Under the pieces are notes generated by a model that worked only from the letters and a program-made list of their open reading frames with translations, did not search any database and had not been told where the DNA came from. From NAT127 sp041655035 (lineage in GTDB: Bacteria > Pseudomonadota > Gammaproteobacteria > Pseudomonadales > Porticoccaceae): a stretch of DNA of 24,396 nucleotides. The stretch lies in NCBI GenBank assembly GCA_041655035.1, contig JBAZCN010000040.1, positions 1 to 24,396 of the forward strand, written 5' to 3'. A program made the position numbers and the translations under genes. Positions 13,359 to 22,213 of the stretch are shown piece by piece; position 1 is the first letter of the stretch; each line of letters begins with the position of its first letter.

Positions 13359-16307
13359 ATGATGCGACTGCGCACGATTTTTCTTCTTACCCTGCTTCAC
13401 TTGCTGGTAGTGGGCTGTTCCCCTGAGGACGGGGATACATCGGCCCGCTCCGCCGAGCAGCCGGCGCCATCCACCCGCGTACAAAAGCAGGCCGCGCCAC
13501 CCTGGTACGTGGGGGGCAGCAAGGCAGAGCGGGGTGAGGGGGCGGTGTACCGCAGCCCCAACGACACCCGGCTGTACCGGGCTCTGACACTCGACAACAG
13601 TCTCCGGGTGTTGCTGATCTCCGATCCCGACGCCGACAAGGCCGCCGCATCGCTGAGCGTCAATGTCGGCAGCTTCGACAACCCGGCTGATCGCGAGGGG
13701 CTTGCCCATTTCCTTGAGCACATGCTGTTTCTCGGCACCGATGAATACCCCGAGCCGGGTGAATACCAGGCATTCATCAGCGAGCACGGCGGTATGCACA
13801 ACGCCTATACCAGTCTCGAGGAGACCAATTACTTCTTCGATGTGGACGCGCCTCACCTGATGGCGGCCCTCGACCGTTTTTCACGCTTTTTCGTCGCTCC
13901 GCTGTTCAATCAGGATTACGTCGATCGCGAGCGCCATGCGGTGGAATCCGAATACCGGCTCAAGATCAAGGACGATTCCCGCCGTGAATGGGATGTATTG
14001 CGGGAGCTGGCCAACCCCCAGCACCCTTTTGCCAAGTTCTCGGTGGGCAATCTCGAGACCCTCGCCGATCGCGACGATAAACCGGTGAGAGACGATCTGC
14101 TGGCGTTCTACCAGCACTATTATTCGGCCAATATGATGACGTTGGTGGTGCTGGGCAACGAGGACCTCGACAGTCTGGAAGCCGCGGTGGAGCAACGATT
14201 CAAGGAGGTCCCCAACCACAGTCTCGTTATCGACGACCATGATGCGCCGTTGTTTACCCGGGAGCTGCCGTTCAAGGTCGCCATCGTTCCGGAAAAAGAC
14301 CTGCGCCAGTTGAGTATCAGCTTCCCGTTGCCGAGCGTCGTCGAACTGTGGCCGACCAAGCCGGTGGAATACCTGAGTCACCTGCTCGGTCACGAAGGGG
14401 AGGGCAGCCTGCTGGCCGAGCTGAAGCGGCTGGGCCTCGCCGAGGCCCTGGGCGCAGGGCTGGTCTACGATAGCCGCGCCGGCGCCCTGTTCAGTGTCAG
14501 TATCACCCTGACCCGCGACGGGGTTGAGCGCAGCGACGCCATCACCCAGGCATTCTTTGAATGGCTGGCGCTGGTGCGCAACCAGGGGCTTGAGCCATGG
14601 CGCTACGGTGAAGTGGCCGATCTCAGCGAGATAGCCTTCCGCTTCGCCGAAAAACAGTCCGCCAGTTCTTATGTCCGCCAGCTCAGCACCCTGATGCACA
14701 CCTATCCGGCCGCGGAGGCGGTGCGCGGTCCCTATCTGTTCGAGGCCTATGACGAAGACGTGCTTGCCAAGGTGGCTGCCCATCTGCGACCCGACAACGC
14801 CTTTGTCACACTGATGGCCGAGGGCGTGCCGACCGACCGGCACAGCGCGTTTTACCAAGTTCCCTACGGTGTCGAGGCCCTGGATGCCGAAGAGATCGGT
14901 CCCGGCGGCATGCAGTCGGCTCTGCCCGGTCTCGCCCTGGCCTTGCCGGAGGCCAACGCCTATATCCCGGAACACCTGCTGGTGTTGAAGCCGGACGATG
15001 CCTCGGCGATACCGAGGCGTGTCGCCGGTGAAGAGCAGGGCATCGACCTGTGGTTCTACCCCGACGCCAAGTTCAACACACCAAGGGCTCTGTTCGAGGC
15101 GCGCATCGCGATTGCCGGCCTGAAAGACCGCCGCCGCGAAACACTCCTCGATCTTTATCGAGCCCTGGTTCTCGACCAGCTTTCTTCCCGTACCTATCCC
15201 GCCGCCCAGGCCGGGCTCAACTTTGATCTTGCCCGCTGGGACAACGGCCTGGCCCTGGTGGTGCAGGGCTACAGCGAGAAGCAGCCGTTGCTGGTGGCCG
15301 ATATCGTCGAGGTGATGGCGGCTCCGGAGTGGGATTTCTCCCGCTTCGAATTGGTCAAGAACCGCTTGTTGAGGCAGTGGCGCAATACGGCCAAGGACTG
15401 GCCGATCAGCCAGGTGTTTGCCCGGGTCGGTCCGTTGCTGCGCGATGCCTGGCTGCCCCTCGAAAAAGCCGAAACTCTGGAGAGCCTTACTCTCGCCGAC
15501 GTCCAGGCCTTTGCCGCCGAACTCTACGGCCGCAGCCACGCGCGCTTCTACGCCGGCGGCAACCTCGACAGGACGGTAGCGGAGGCACTGGCGGGCAGTG
15601 TCAACGGCGGCCTCAAGCTCCATGCCGCCGGTTCCGACGCCATCGAAATCCGCTATCGGGTCAACAATCTGGCCTCCTTGAGCCCGCTGCCGGCCTTTGA
15701 TGTCTATGTCGATCACTCCGACAATGTCGCGCTGTTGTTCCTGCAGGGACATGAGGACACCCTGGAGGAGCGGGCGCGGTTCGCCCTGCTGCAAAAAGTG
15801 ACCGAGGCGCCGTTCTATTCCGACTTGCGCACCGAGCGGCAACTCGGCTACGTGGTGGGCAGCAGCATTTCGCCCATGCACCGGGTGCCGGGTCTCATGT
15901 TCTATGTCCAGTCCCCGACCCGGGACAGCGCTGGCCTACGCGACGAAATCGAGGGTTTTTTCCACCGCCAGGAGGCGCAGATCGCCGCGCTCGACGAAAC
16001 GGCGCTCGAGCGTATCCGCCAGGCAGTGCTCGCCGATATCGAGGAAAAGCCAAAAAATCTGATGGAACTCGCGGGGCGTCACCTCGAATCCCTTCACCTG
16101 GGTTACAATGGGTTCGACTTCCGCGAGCAACTGGCGGAAGCTATCAGAGTGGTAGGGGTCGATGATCTGCAAGCGGCCTACCAGCGAGTTTTCGATGATC
16201 GCCAGGAAGGCCTGTGGCTGCTGTCTTCCCGGGATGAAGCTCATCAGGTGCTGGACCGCGAGGCCCGGGATGCTGTAGTAGAGGGCGTATTCAGCTATCC
16301 CCAGTAG
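13359..16307 (+). CDS. M16 insulinase-family zinc protease, lipoprotein (protease III-like)
   Basis: A 982-residue protease of the pitrilysin/insulysin family. A lipoprotein signal ends in LLVVGC (Cys20), so it is probably anchored to a membrane facing the periplasm. The inverted zinc motif HFLEH (117-121) is followed 77 residues after its last His by the Glu ligand E198 in HAVESEY, the pitrilysin spacing. The full four-domain length is present, and the C-terminal half keeps the RxxxQLGYVV motif (TERQLGYVVGS) used by the active protease. GGAG lies 10 bases before ATG 13359; ATG 13362 is equally possible. It is divergent from the BepA-like gene, suggesting both serve envelope protein turnover. 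I do not assign ptrA because E. coli pitrilysin is a soluble periplasmic enzyme, not a lipoprotein. Confidence 0.94.
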   Translation: MMRLRTIFLLTLLHLLVVGCSPEDGDTSARSAEQPAPSTRVQKQAAPPWYVGGSKAERGEGAVYRSPNDTRLYRALTLDNSLRVLLISDPDADKAAASLSVNVGSFDNPADREGLAHFLEHMLFLGTDEYPEPGEYQAFISEHGGMHNAYTSLEETNYFFDVDAPHLMAALDRFSRFFVAPLFNQDYVDRERHAVESEYRLKIKDDSRREWDVLRELANPQHPFAKFSVGNLETLADRDDKPVRDDLLAFYQHYYSANMMTLVVLGNEDLDSLEAAVEQRFKEVPNHSLVIDDHDAPLFTRELPFKVAIVPEKDLRQLSISFPLPSVVELWPTKPVEYLSHLLGHEGEGSLLAELKRLGLAEALGAGLVYDSRAGALFSVSITLTRDGVERSDAITQAFFEWLALVRNQGLEPWRYGEVADLSEIAFRFAEKQSASSYVRQLSTLMHTYPAAEAVRGPYLFEAYDEDVLAKVAAHLRPDNAFVTLMAEGVPTDRHSAFYQVPYGVEALDAEEIGPGGMQSALPGLALALPEANAYIPEHLLVLKPDDASAIPRRVAGEEQGIDLWFYPDAKFNTPRALFEARIAIAGLKDRRRETLLDLYRALVLDQLSSRTYPAAQAGLNFDLARWDNGLALVVQGYSEKQPLLVADIVEVMAAPEWDFSRFELVKNRLLRQWRNTAKDWPISQVFARVGPLLRDAWLPLEKAETLESLTLADVQAFAAELYGRSHARFYAGGNLDRTVAEALAGSVNGGLKLHAAGSDAIEIRYRVNNLASLSPLPAFDVYVDHSDNVALLFLQGHEDTLEERARFALLQKVTEAPFYSDLRTERQLGYVVGSSISPMHRVPGLMFYVQSPTRDSAGLRDEIEGFFHRQEAQIAALDETALERIRQAVLADIEEKPKNLMELAGRHLESLHLGYNGFDFREQLAEAIRVVGVDDLQAAYQRVFDDRQEGLWLLSSRDEAHQVLDREARDAVVEGVFSYPQ

Positions 16308-16336
16308 AGTGCCCTCGCCTTTGACCGCAATGGTCG

Positions 16337-16358
16337 GGGCCGCTAACGGTGGCGGCCC
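16337..16358 (+). terminator. Hairpin after the M16 gene, possible weak terminator
   Basis: GGGCCGC (16337-16343) and GCGGCCC (16352-16358) form a perfect 7-bp GC-rich stem with an 8-base loop, 30 bases after the M16 stop. The following bases are TCGTTCCTC, with few consecutive T residues, so termination would be inefficient or protein-assisted. Confidence 0.45.
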
Positions 16359-16469
16359 TCGTTCCTCAACCCATTCATGGCCCGATCAGAGCCGGGTATC
16401 GCGCCGGGGGATGGCCTTCGGGCGATGGTTTCTCCCGGGAGCGACATCGTGTTTAGCGCCAAAACTCTG

Positions 16470-16486
16470 TAGAATGAAAACGTTTT
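16470..16486 (+). promoter_or_regulatory. Possible aceE promoter -10 and adjacent AAAACGTTTT palindrome
   Basis: TAGAAT (16470-16475) is a fair -10 box 36 bases before aceE; no good -35 lies 16-18 bases upstream. Directly after it is the perfect 10-bp palindrome AAAACGTTTT (16477-16486), well placed for a repressor near the transcription start. No PdhR-type AATTGGT-ACCAATT site is visible. Confidence 0.35.
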
Positions 16487-16511
16487 TGACTTGCGAGGTA
16501 GTTGAAAAGTA

Positions 16512-19187
16512 ATGCACCAAGATACTGATCCGATGGAAACCCGGGAATGGCTCGAGGCGTTGGAGTCTGTCATTAAATTTCAGGGCGAGGAGCGGGCAGG
16601 CTTCCTGGTCAAACAACTTCTCGACAAGGCCGCCGATGCCGGCATCCCCACCCCGAACGCCATCACCACGCCGTTTCACAACACCATCCCCCCCGCCCTC
16701 GAGAAACGCATGCCCGGCGACCTGTTCATGGAGCGCCGCATCCGCTCCCTGGTGCGCTGGAACGCCCTCGCCATGGTGATGCGCGCCAACAACAACGACG
16801 ACGGCCTCGGCGGCCATATCTCCACCTTCTCCTCCGCCGCCACCCTCTACGACGTCGGCTTCAACTACTTCTTCCGCGGCCGCAACGACCAGCACCTCGA
16901 CGACCTGATCTACTTCCAGGGCCACAGCTCGCCGGGCATCTACGCCCGCTCGTTCCTCGAGGGCCGCTTCGACGAGGCCCAGCTCGACAACTTCCGCCGC
17001 GAAGTGGGCGGCAACGGCCTGTCCTCCTACCCCCACCCGTGGCTGATGCCGGACTACTGGCAGTTCCCCACGGTGTCGATGGGCCTCGGCCCGATCCAGG
17101 CGATCTACCAGGCCCACGTGATGCGCTACCTGTCGGCCCGCGGGCTGGTGCCGCGCGGCGACCGCAAGGTGTGGGCGTTCCTCGGCGACGGCGAGTGCGA
17201 CGAGCCGGAGAGCCTGGGCGCGATCTCGCTGGCCGGGCGCGAGCGCCTGGAGAACCTGGTGTTCGTGGTCAACTGCAACCTGCAGCGGCTCGACGGTCCG
17301 GTGCGCGGCAACGGCAAGATCATCCAGGAGCTGGAAGGGGTGTTCCGCGGCGCCGGGTGGAACGTCATCAAGGTGGTGTGGGGGCGGCTGTGGGACCCGC
17401 TGCTGGAGCGCGACAAGAGCGGGCTGTTGCAGAAGGTGATGAACGAGGTCTGCGACGGCGAGTTGCAGAACTGCAAGAACAACGGCGGCGGCTATGTGCG
17501 CGAGCACTTCTTCGGCAAGTACCCGGAGCTCAAGGAGCTGGTCAAGGACCTGACCGACAAGGACATCCAGTACCTCAACCGCGGCGGCCACGACCCCTAC
17601 AAGGTCTACGCGGCCTACGCCCAGGCGATGGAGAGCAGCGGCAAGCCGACGGTGATTCTGGCGATGACGGTGAAAGGCTACGGCATGGGCGCGGCGGGGG
17701 AAGCGGCCAACGACACCCACTCGGTGAAGAAGCTCGACCTGGAGAGTCTCAAGAACTTCCGCGACCGCTTCGGCATCCCGATCCCCGACGACCAGTTGGC
17801 GACGGTGCCGTACTACCGGCCGCCGGCGGACAGTCCGGAGATCACCTACATGCGCAAGCGCCGGGAGGCGCTGGGCGGGGTGATTCCGGCGCGGCAGGCG
17901 GACTTTCCGGCGCTCAAGGTGCCGGCGCTGTCGGCCTTCCAGAAGCAGCTGGAGAGCAGTGGCGAGCGCCAGATCTCGACCACCATGGTGTTTGTGCGGC
18001 TGCTGACGGCGCTGGTCAAGGACAAGGACATCGGCGCGCGGGTGGTGCCGATCGTGCCGGACGAGGCGCGGACCTTCGGCATGGAGGGGATGTTCCGGCA
18101 GCTGGGGATCTACTCGTCCCAGGGCCAGAAATACGTGCCCCACGACTCCGACCAGATCATGTATTACAAGGAGGACAAGAAGGGCCAGATTCTCGAGGAG
18201 GGCATCAACGAGGCCGGGGCGATGTCGGCGTGGATCGCCCTGGCGACGGCCTACAGCAATTACGACTGCCCGATGATTCCGTTCTACATTTTCTACTCGA
18301 TGTTCGGTTTCCAGCGCATCGGCGATCTGGCGTGGGCGGCGGGCGACAGCCAGGCGCGGGGCTTTCTGATCGGCGCCACGGCGGGGCGGACCACGCTGAA
18401 CGGCGAGGGCCTGCAGCACCAGGACGGCCACAGCCACCTGCTGGCGAGCACCATTCCCAACTGCCGCTCCTACGATCCGGCCTACGGCTACGAGCTGGCG
18501 GTGATCGTCCAGGACGGCCTGAAGCGGATGTATGGCGACAAGGAGAACTGCTACTACTACATCACCACGATGAACGAGAACTACGTGCAGCCGGCGATGC
18601 CGGCGGGGGTTGAGGAGGGCATCATCCGCGGCCTCTACCCGCTGCAGGAGGGCGCCAAGAACGCCAAGGGAGCCAAGAGCGCCAAGGGCACGCCGCGGGT
18701 GCAGCTGCTCGGTGCCGGCACCATTCTCAACGAGGTGCTGGCGGCGGCGGCGCTGCTCAAGGCGAACTACCAGGTCGAGTCCGATGTGTGGAGCGTCACC
18801 AGCGTCAACGAGCTGGCCCGCGACGGCCAGGCGGCGCTGCGCTGGAACCGCCTGCACCCGGGGGAGGCGGCGCGGGTGCCCTATATCACCCGGGCGCTGG
18901 CCGACCGGGGCGGGCCGTTCGTGATTGCCACCGACTACCTGAAGAGCTACAGCGACCAGCTGCGGCCGTTCATTCCGGGCGACTACCACGTGCTCGGCAC
19001 CGACGGCTACGGGCGCAGCGACACCCGCACCCGGCTGCGGGACTTCTTCGAGGTGGACCGCCGCTATATTGCGGTGACGGCGCTCTACGGTCTGGCGCAG
19101 CAGGGGGTGATCGCCAGCGCCGTGGTCACCCAGGCCATTGCCGATTTTGGCATTGATCCCGACAAATCCAATCCGCTTTTTGTGTAA
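16512..19187 (+). CDS. aceE: Pyruvate dehydrogenase E1 component, homodimeric type
   Basis: An 891-residue thiamine-diphosphate enzyme that decarboxylates pyruvate and acetylates the lipoyl groups of E2, linking glycolysis to the citric acid cycle. The length matches E. coli AceE (887). The ThDP-Mg motif starts GDGECDEPES and ends VVNCNLQRLDGP, and the family segments YFQGHSSPGIYARSFLEG, GRTTLNGEGLQHQDGHSH and SVTSVNELARDGQ are intact. GAGG lies before ATG 16512. A lysine-rich insert AKNAKGAKSAKG at residues 715-726, encoded by a 9-bp tandem repeat, is not in the E. coli protein. The gene is followed 10 bases later by aceF. GC content at third positions is very high. Confidence 0.98.
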   Translation: MHQDTDPMETREWLEALESVIKFQGEERAGFLVKQLLDKAADAGIPTPNAITTPFHNTIPPALEKRMPGDLFMERRIRSLVRWNALAMVMRANNNDDGLGGHISTFSSAATLYDVGFNYFFRGRNDQHLDDLIYFQGHSSPGIYARSFLEGRFDEAQLDNFRREVGGNGLSSYPHPWLMPDYWQFPTVSMGLGPIQAIYQAHVMRYLSARGLVPRGDRKVWAFLGDGECDEPESLGAISLAGRERLENLVFVVNCNLQRLDGPVRGNGKIIQELEGVFRGAGWNVIKVVWGRLWDPLLERDKSGLLQKVMNEVCDGELQNCKNNGGGYVREHFFGKYPELKELVKDLTDKDIQYLNRGGHDPYKVYAAYAQAMESSGKPTVILAMTVKGYGMGAAGEAANDTHSVKKLDLESLKNFRDRFGIPIPDDQLATVPYYRPPADSPEITYMRKRREALGGVIPARQADFPALKVPALSAFQKQLESSGERQISTTMVFVRLLTALVKDKDIGARVVPIVPDEARTFGMEGMFRQLGIYSSQGQKYVPHDSDQIMYYKEDKKGQILEEGINEAGAMSAWIALATAYSNYDCPMIPFYIFYSMFGFQRIGDLAWAAGDSQARGFLIGATAGRTTLNGEGLQHQDGHSHLLASTIPNCRSYDPAYGYELAVIVQDGLKRMYGDKENCYYYITTMNENYVQPAMPAGVEEGIIRGLYPLQEGAKNAKGAKSAKGTPRVQLLGAGTILNEVLAAAALLKANYQVESDVWSVTSVNELARDGQAALRWNRLHPGEAARVPYITRALADRGGPFVIATDYLKSYSDQLRPFIPGDYHVLGTDGYGRSDTRTRLRDFFEVDRRYIAVTALYGLAQQGVIASAVVTQAIADFGIDPDKSNPLFV
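18654..18689 (+). repeat. In-frame 9-bp tandem repeat inside aceE
   Basis: Four 9-base units (GCCAAGAAC, GCCAAGGGA, GCCAAGAGC, GCCAAGGGC) stand in tandem and encode AKN-AKG-AKS-AKG. Seen at a higher level, it is an 18-bp unit duplicated once. It lies between the second and third domains of E1 in a surface-loop position by comparison with the E. coli sequence. Confidence 0.8.
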
Positions 19188-19197
19188 GGGGCCCGCT

Positions 19198-20886
19198 ATG
19201 GCGAGAGAAACGATCAACGTGCCGGACCTGGGTGGTGCCGGCGAGGTGGAGGTGATCGAGATCGGGGTCAAGGCCGGCGATGAGATCGCGGTCGAGGACA
19301 CCCTGGTGGTGCTGGAATCGGACAAGGCGTCGATGGACGTGCCGTCGCCGCGGGCGGGGACGGTGACGGCGGTGCTGGTCACGGTTGGCGACAGTGTCTC
19401 GCAGGGCAGCGCCATCGTCGAGATCGAGGTGGCCGGGGATGCTGTCGCCGATACCGCGGCGCAGACCCCCGAGGCCGACGACACGACACCGCCCGAGCCA
19501 TCGCCCGCAACCGCCGCTGCGCCTGAACAACCGGCCGCTGCGCCAGCGGACGCAGCGGCCCCGACTACCGCGCAGACGGTCGCGCTGCCGGACCTGGGCA
19601 CCGGCGAGGCGGTGGACATCATCGAGCTCGCCGTCGCGGTGGGCGCTGCGGTGGCGGCGGGCGAGACGCTGATGACCCTGGAGGGCGACAAGGCGACGAT
19701 GGACGTGCCGAGCCCCTACAGCGGCACGGTCACCGCGCTGCTGGTGCAGGAGGGGGGCAAGGTCCGGTCCGGCGACGCGGTGGCGGAGATGGCGGTGCCG
19801 GCGCCAGCCCGGGCAGAACCTGACGCGCCGGCACCGGACGAAGAACGCGCCGCCGCCCGGGAAACGCCGGACAAAGCGCCCCCCGCCACTGCCCACAAGC
19901 CGGCACCGGCAGACGTCGCCGCGCCGTCTCCCTCGGCGCCCGGGGCGCTGAACGAGGCCGAAGCGCCCGCCGCCGCGGTCTACGCCGGGCCGATGGTGCG
20001 CCAGTTCGCCCGCGAGCTGGGCGTCGACCTGCGCAACGTCAAGGGCAGTGGCGACAAGGGCCGGATCACCCGGGAGGACGTGCAGGGCTATGTGAAACAG
20101 GCGCTGTCCTCCGGGGCGCCGGGTTCGCCGGCTGGCGCCGCCGTGGGGGCGGGCATACCGGTGATCCCCGATGTCGACTACAGCCAGTTTGGCGAGATCG
20201 AGGCCATTCCCCTGAGCCGCATCGCCAAACTGACCGCCGCCAATATGACGCGGACCTGGCTCAATGTGCCGGCGGTGACCCAGTTCGACGATGCCGACAT
20301 CACCGAGCTGGAGGCCTTCCGCGCCCGCCTCAAGGCCGAGGCGGAGACCCGCGGGGTCAAGCTGACCCCGGTGGCGTTCCTGCTGCTGGCCTGCGCCCGG
20401 GCGCTGGTTGCCCATCCGGTGATCAACCGCTCCTGGCACAGCAGCGGCGAGAAGGTGATCCAGAAGCGGTTCGTGCATATCGGCATGGCGGTGAACACCC
20501 CGCGGGGGCTGCTGGTGCCGGTGATCCGCGACGTCGACAAGAAAGGCCTGTGGGAGCTGGCGGCGGAAAGCGCCGCGGTGGCGCAACAAGCCCGGGATGG
20601 GAAGCTCGCCGCCACCGACATGCAGGGCGGTGGTTTTTCGATCTCCAGTCTCGGCGCCCTCGGCGGTCGGGGTTTCACGCCCCTGGTCAACGCGCCGGAG
20701 GCGGCGATTCTCGGTGTTTCCAAAGCCGGGACGCAGCCGGTGTGGAATGGCGAGGCGTTTATGCCGCGGCAGCTGTTGCCGCTGAGCCTGACGTACGACC
20801 ACCGGCTGATCAACGGCGCCGACGCCGGGGCGTTTTTCAGCGACCTGGTGGCCATGCTGGAGGATATCCGCCGGTTGCTGCTGTGA
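19198..20886 (+). CDS. aceF: Dihydrolipoamide acetyltransferase, pyruvate dehydrogenase E2
   Basis: A 562-residue core subunit of the pyruvate dehydrogenase complex. Two lipoyl domains carry the lipoylated lysines K43 (ESDKASMDV) and about K165 (EGDKATMDV), separated by Ala/Pro linkers. A peripheral-subunit-binding domain follows (about 260-300; MVRQFARELGVDL and GRITREDV). The acetyltransferase domain ends in LTYDHRLINGADAGAF, with the catalytic His and Asp, and a C-terminal RRLLL. ATG 19198 with AAGGGG upstream fits the conserved MARETINVPDLG start; the open frame from 19138 lies within aceE. No lpd (E3) gene follows within the window; the next gene on this strand is an unrelated TetR gene, so E3 must be encoded elsewhere. 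Confidence 0.97.
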   Translation: MARETINVPDLGGAGEVEVIEIGVKAGDEIAVEDTLVVLESDKASMDVPSPRAGTVTAVLVTVGDSVSQGSAIVEIEVAGDAVADTAAQTPEADDTTPPEPSPATAAAPEQPAAAPADAAAPTTAQTVALPDLGTGEAVDIIELAVAVGAAVAAGETLMTLEGDKATMDVPSPYSGTVTALLVQEGGKVRSGDAVAEMAVPAPARAEPDAPAPDEERAAARETPDKAPPATAHKPAPADVAAPSPSAPGALNEAEAPAAAVYAGPMVRQFARELGVDLRNVKGSGDKGRITREDVQGYVKQALSSGAPGSPAGAAVGAGIPVIPDVDYSQFGEIEAIPLSRIAKLTAANMTRTWLNVPAVTQFDDADITELEAFRARLKAEAETRGVKLTPVAFLLLACARALVAHPVINRSWHSSGEKVIQKRFVHIGMAVNTPRGLLVPVIRDVDKKGLWELAAESAAVAQQARDGKLAATDMQGGGFSISSLGALGGRGFTPLVNAPEAAILGVSKAGTQPVWNGEAFMPRQLLPLSLTYDHRLINGADAGAFFSDLVAMLEDIRRLLL

Positions 20887-20914
20887 GCGCGGCAAATCCC
20901 CCCGGCAAGAGCGG

Positions 20915-20986
20915 AGGGTGTGCCGCCGCAGGAAGGACACCGCTCCGATCCACCCCGCCGGTGCGCTTCGTGCCTCAGCACACCCT
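20915..20986. repeat. Inverted repeat downstream of aceF
   Basis: AGGGTGTGC (20915-20923) and GCACACCCT (20978-20986) are perfect complements separated by 54 bases. Within the gap, GAGCG and CGCTC also flank a GTGT/ACAC pair, so two alternative hairpins compete for GTGT. No T run follows. A processing or termination role for the aceEF message is possible. Confidence 0.4.
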
Positions 20987-21067
20987 ATGAACAATGGTGG
21001 CCATGATGGGTGATATCTGCCGCCTGCTGCGAGCGCGGTTGTTGCTGGAGCTTTGGAACGTAGTCTT

Positions 21068-21115
21068 GTAGCAACAGCCCGTAGCAAGAGTCTCGCAGCA
21101 ATGGCCTTGTAACAA
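21068..21115. repeat. Four tandem degenerate 13-14-bp repeats upstream of the TetR gene
   Basis: The heptamers GTAGCAA (21068), GTAGCAA (21081), GCAGCAA (21095) and GTAACAA (21109) recur at 13, 14 and 14 bases, each followed by a less conserved 6-7 bases (CAGCCC, GAGTCTC, TGGCCTT). The array ends about 30 bases before the TetR ATG. It could be an iterated binding site or a replication-slippage product. Confidence 0.55.
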
Positions 21116-21146
21116 ACGGAGCGATTTACCAAACGGATCGATATTT

Positions 21147-21785
21147 ATGGCAAAGCTTTCGCAAGCTGACAGGAAGGATGATTTCTCCGAAAAGAAGCAG
21201 CAGGATGGACGTACCGCCGTGGCGGTAAAAAACCGAAAGACCCTCCTTATGGCGGCACAATCGCTGTTCCGGGAGAGACCCTATGAGGAGGTTACCATCA
21301 GGGATATCGTCAATCGGGGGGAGCTTGGCATTGGCACGTTCTATAACCACTTCGCTGATAAAGAATCCATTTTTCGTGAGTTACTGGAACTCAAGAAAAA
21401 GAAATCGATCCCCATTCAGCATAAACGCCGGGAATCCGCCGATTCCTTTTCCAAGCTGATTCATGAACATTTCAAGATATTCTTTGAGCAGGTTGCGCAC
21501 GATCCCAGCTATTTTGAGCTATTCAAAAGAAATGCCGACTTCATTCGTCGAATTGTAGATAGCCCCGCCCATATCCAAGGACTCGAATCGTTGCGGAATG
21601 ATTTGGATATGGCGGTCAAGCGCAAGCTCATTGCACCTGTGGATACGGAGATGCTTGCCGCCGCCATCATGGGGATCGCCATTGAAATGGGGGCGATCAT
21701 GGTCAACAGAGCCCAACTGGAACCGGAAAGAACGGCAGATTTTGCCGCACGACTGGTCCTCGGAGAGGTCGCCTGGACACCTTGA
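21147..21785 (+). CDS. TetR/AcrR-family transcriptional regulator
   Basis: A 212-residue repressor-type protein. After a polar 25-residue N-terminus rich in Lys and Asp comes the helix-turn-helix domain (about 28-75) with the signature TIRDIVNRGELGIGTFYNHF followed by KESIFRELLE. The C-terminal ligand-binding half is all helical and ends in a conserved pattern around ERTADFAARLVLGE. No strong ribosome binding site is visible at ATG 21147. It lies on the same strand as, and 485 bases before, the TonB-dependent receptor gene, which carries a palindrome typical of TetR operators (22214-22227). Control of that receptor is therefore likely. Base composition is clearly less GC-rich than in aceEF. 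Confidence 0.93.
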   Translation: MAKLSQADRKDDFSEKKQQDGRTAVAVKNRKTLLMAAQSLFRERPYEEVTIRDIVNRGELGIGTFYNHFADKESIFRELLELKKKKSIPIQHKRRESADSFSKLIHEHFKIFFEQVAHDPSYFELFKRNADFIRRIVDSPAHIQGLESLRNDLDMAVKRKLIAPVDTEMLAAAIMGIAIEMGAIMVNRAQLEPERTADFAARLVLGEVAWTP

Positions 21786-22034
21786 GGATGTCGACTGCAT
21801 ATTCCTGCGAGTGATATCTTTCTATCAAATGCCTGATCTGACGCAATCATTGCGGAGTTCCTTTCCCTGGCATCCCCTGTGGAATAATCGCTGAGATAAG
21901 CCGGCTGCCGACGTGTAGCTGGCAGTCTCCGAGCAGATTTCACCCTGTATTTCCCCTGTTCCCAATCCTGGCGGAACCGCCATGACAGGCTATTTGTTGT
22001 CCGCACCACACAGATAACCGTCCAATCGTCGTGA

Positions 22035-22075
22035 CTGTCGTCATGTGTTCGGAGCAAACCGATTGCTCTTGACAG
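22035..22075. promoter_or_regulatory. Nested inverted repeat overlapping a perfect -35-like hexamer
   Basis: GAGCAA (22052-22057) and TTGCTC (22063-22068) pair around ACCGA, and CTGTC (22035-22039) with GACAG (22071-22075) flank them. TTGACA (22069-22074) overlaps the right arm. No TATAAT-like box lies 16-18 bases downstream, so an activator-dependent promoter or a structured leader are both possible. Confidence 0.3.
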
Positions 22076-22205
22076 CCATGGTCTGTGGCGTGGAGCAGCG
22101 TCGCGATGCGTTGTCGAGGGACTCTGCAGTCGTTCCCTGACTCCAACATCATCGGCCAGGGATCTATAAAAAGCTTGAAAAATTATGGGGAGCGTGATTC
22201 CATTG

Positions 22206-22211
22206 TATAAA
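22206..22211 (+). promoter_or_regulatory. Possible -10 box of the TonB-dependent receptor gene
   Basis: TATAAA lies directly before the palindrome and 60 bases before the receptor ATG. The best -35 at 17 bases is the weak TTATGG (22183-22188); TTGAAA (22175-22180) matches better but is 25 bases away. Confidence 0.4.
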
Positions 22212-22213
22212 TG

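Noticed and set aside
13881..15881. 666-residue minus-strand open frame inside the M16 gene
   Set aside because: Low-complexity Gln/Gly/Val-rich translation antisense to a clear zinc protease; no start signals.
16386..19691. 1101-residue open frame on the minus strand across aceE and part of aceF
   Set aside because: It is a shadow of GC-rich coding DNA: it is rich in His, Ala, Arg and Val without domain patterns, has no ribosome binding site, and runs antisense to two unmistakable genes.
21969..21982. TGGCGG-AA-CCGCCA palindrome as an operator
   Set aside because: Perfect arms but GC-rich, far from any promoter element, and no second copy; kept only as a note.
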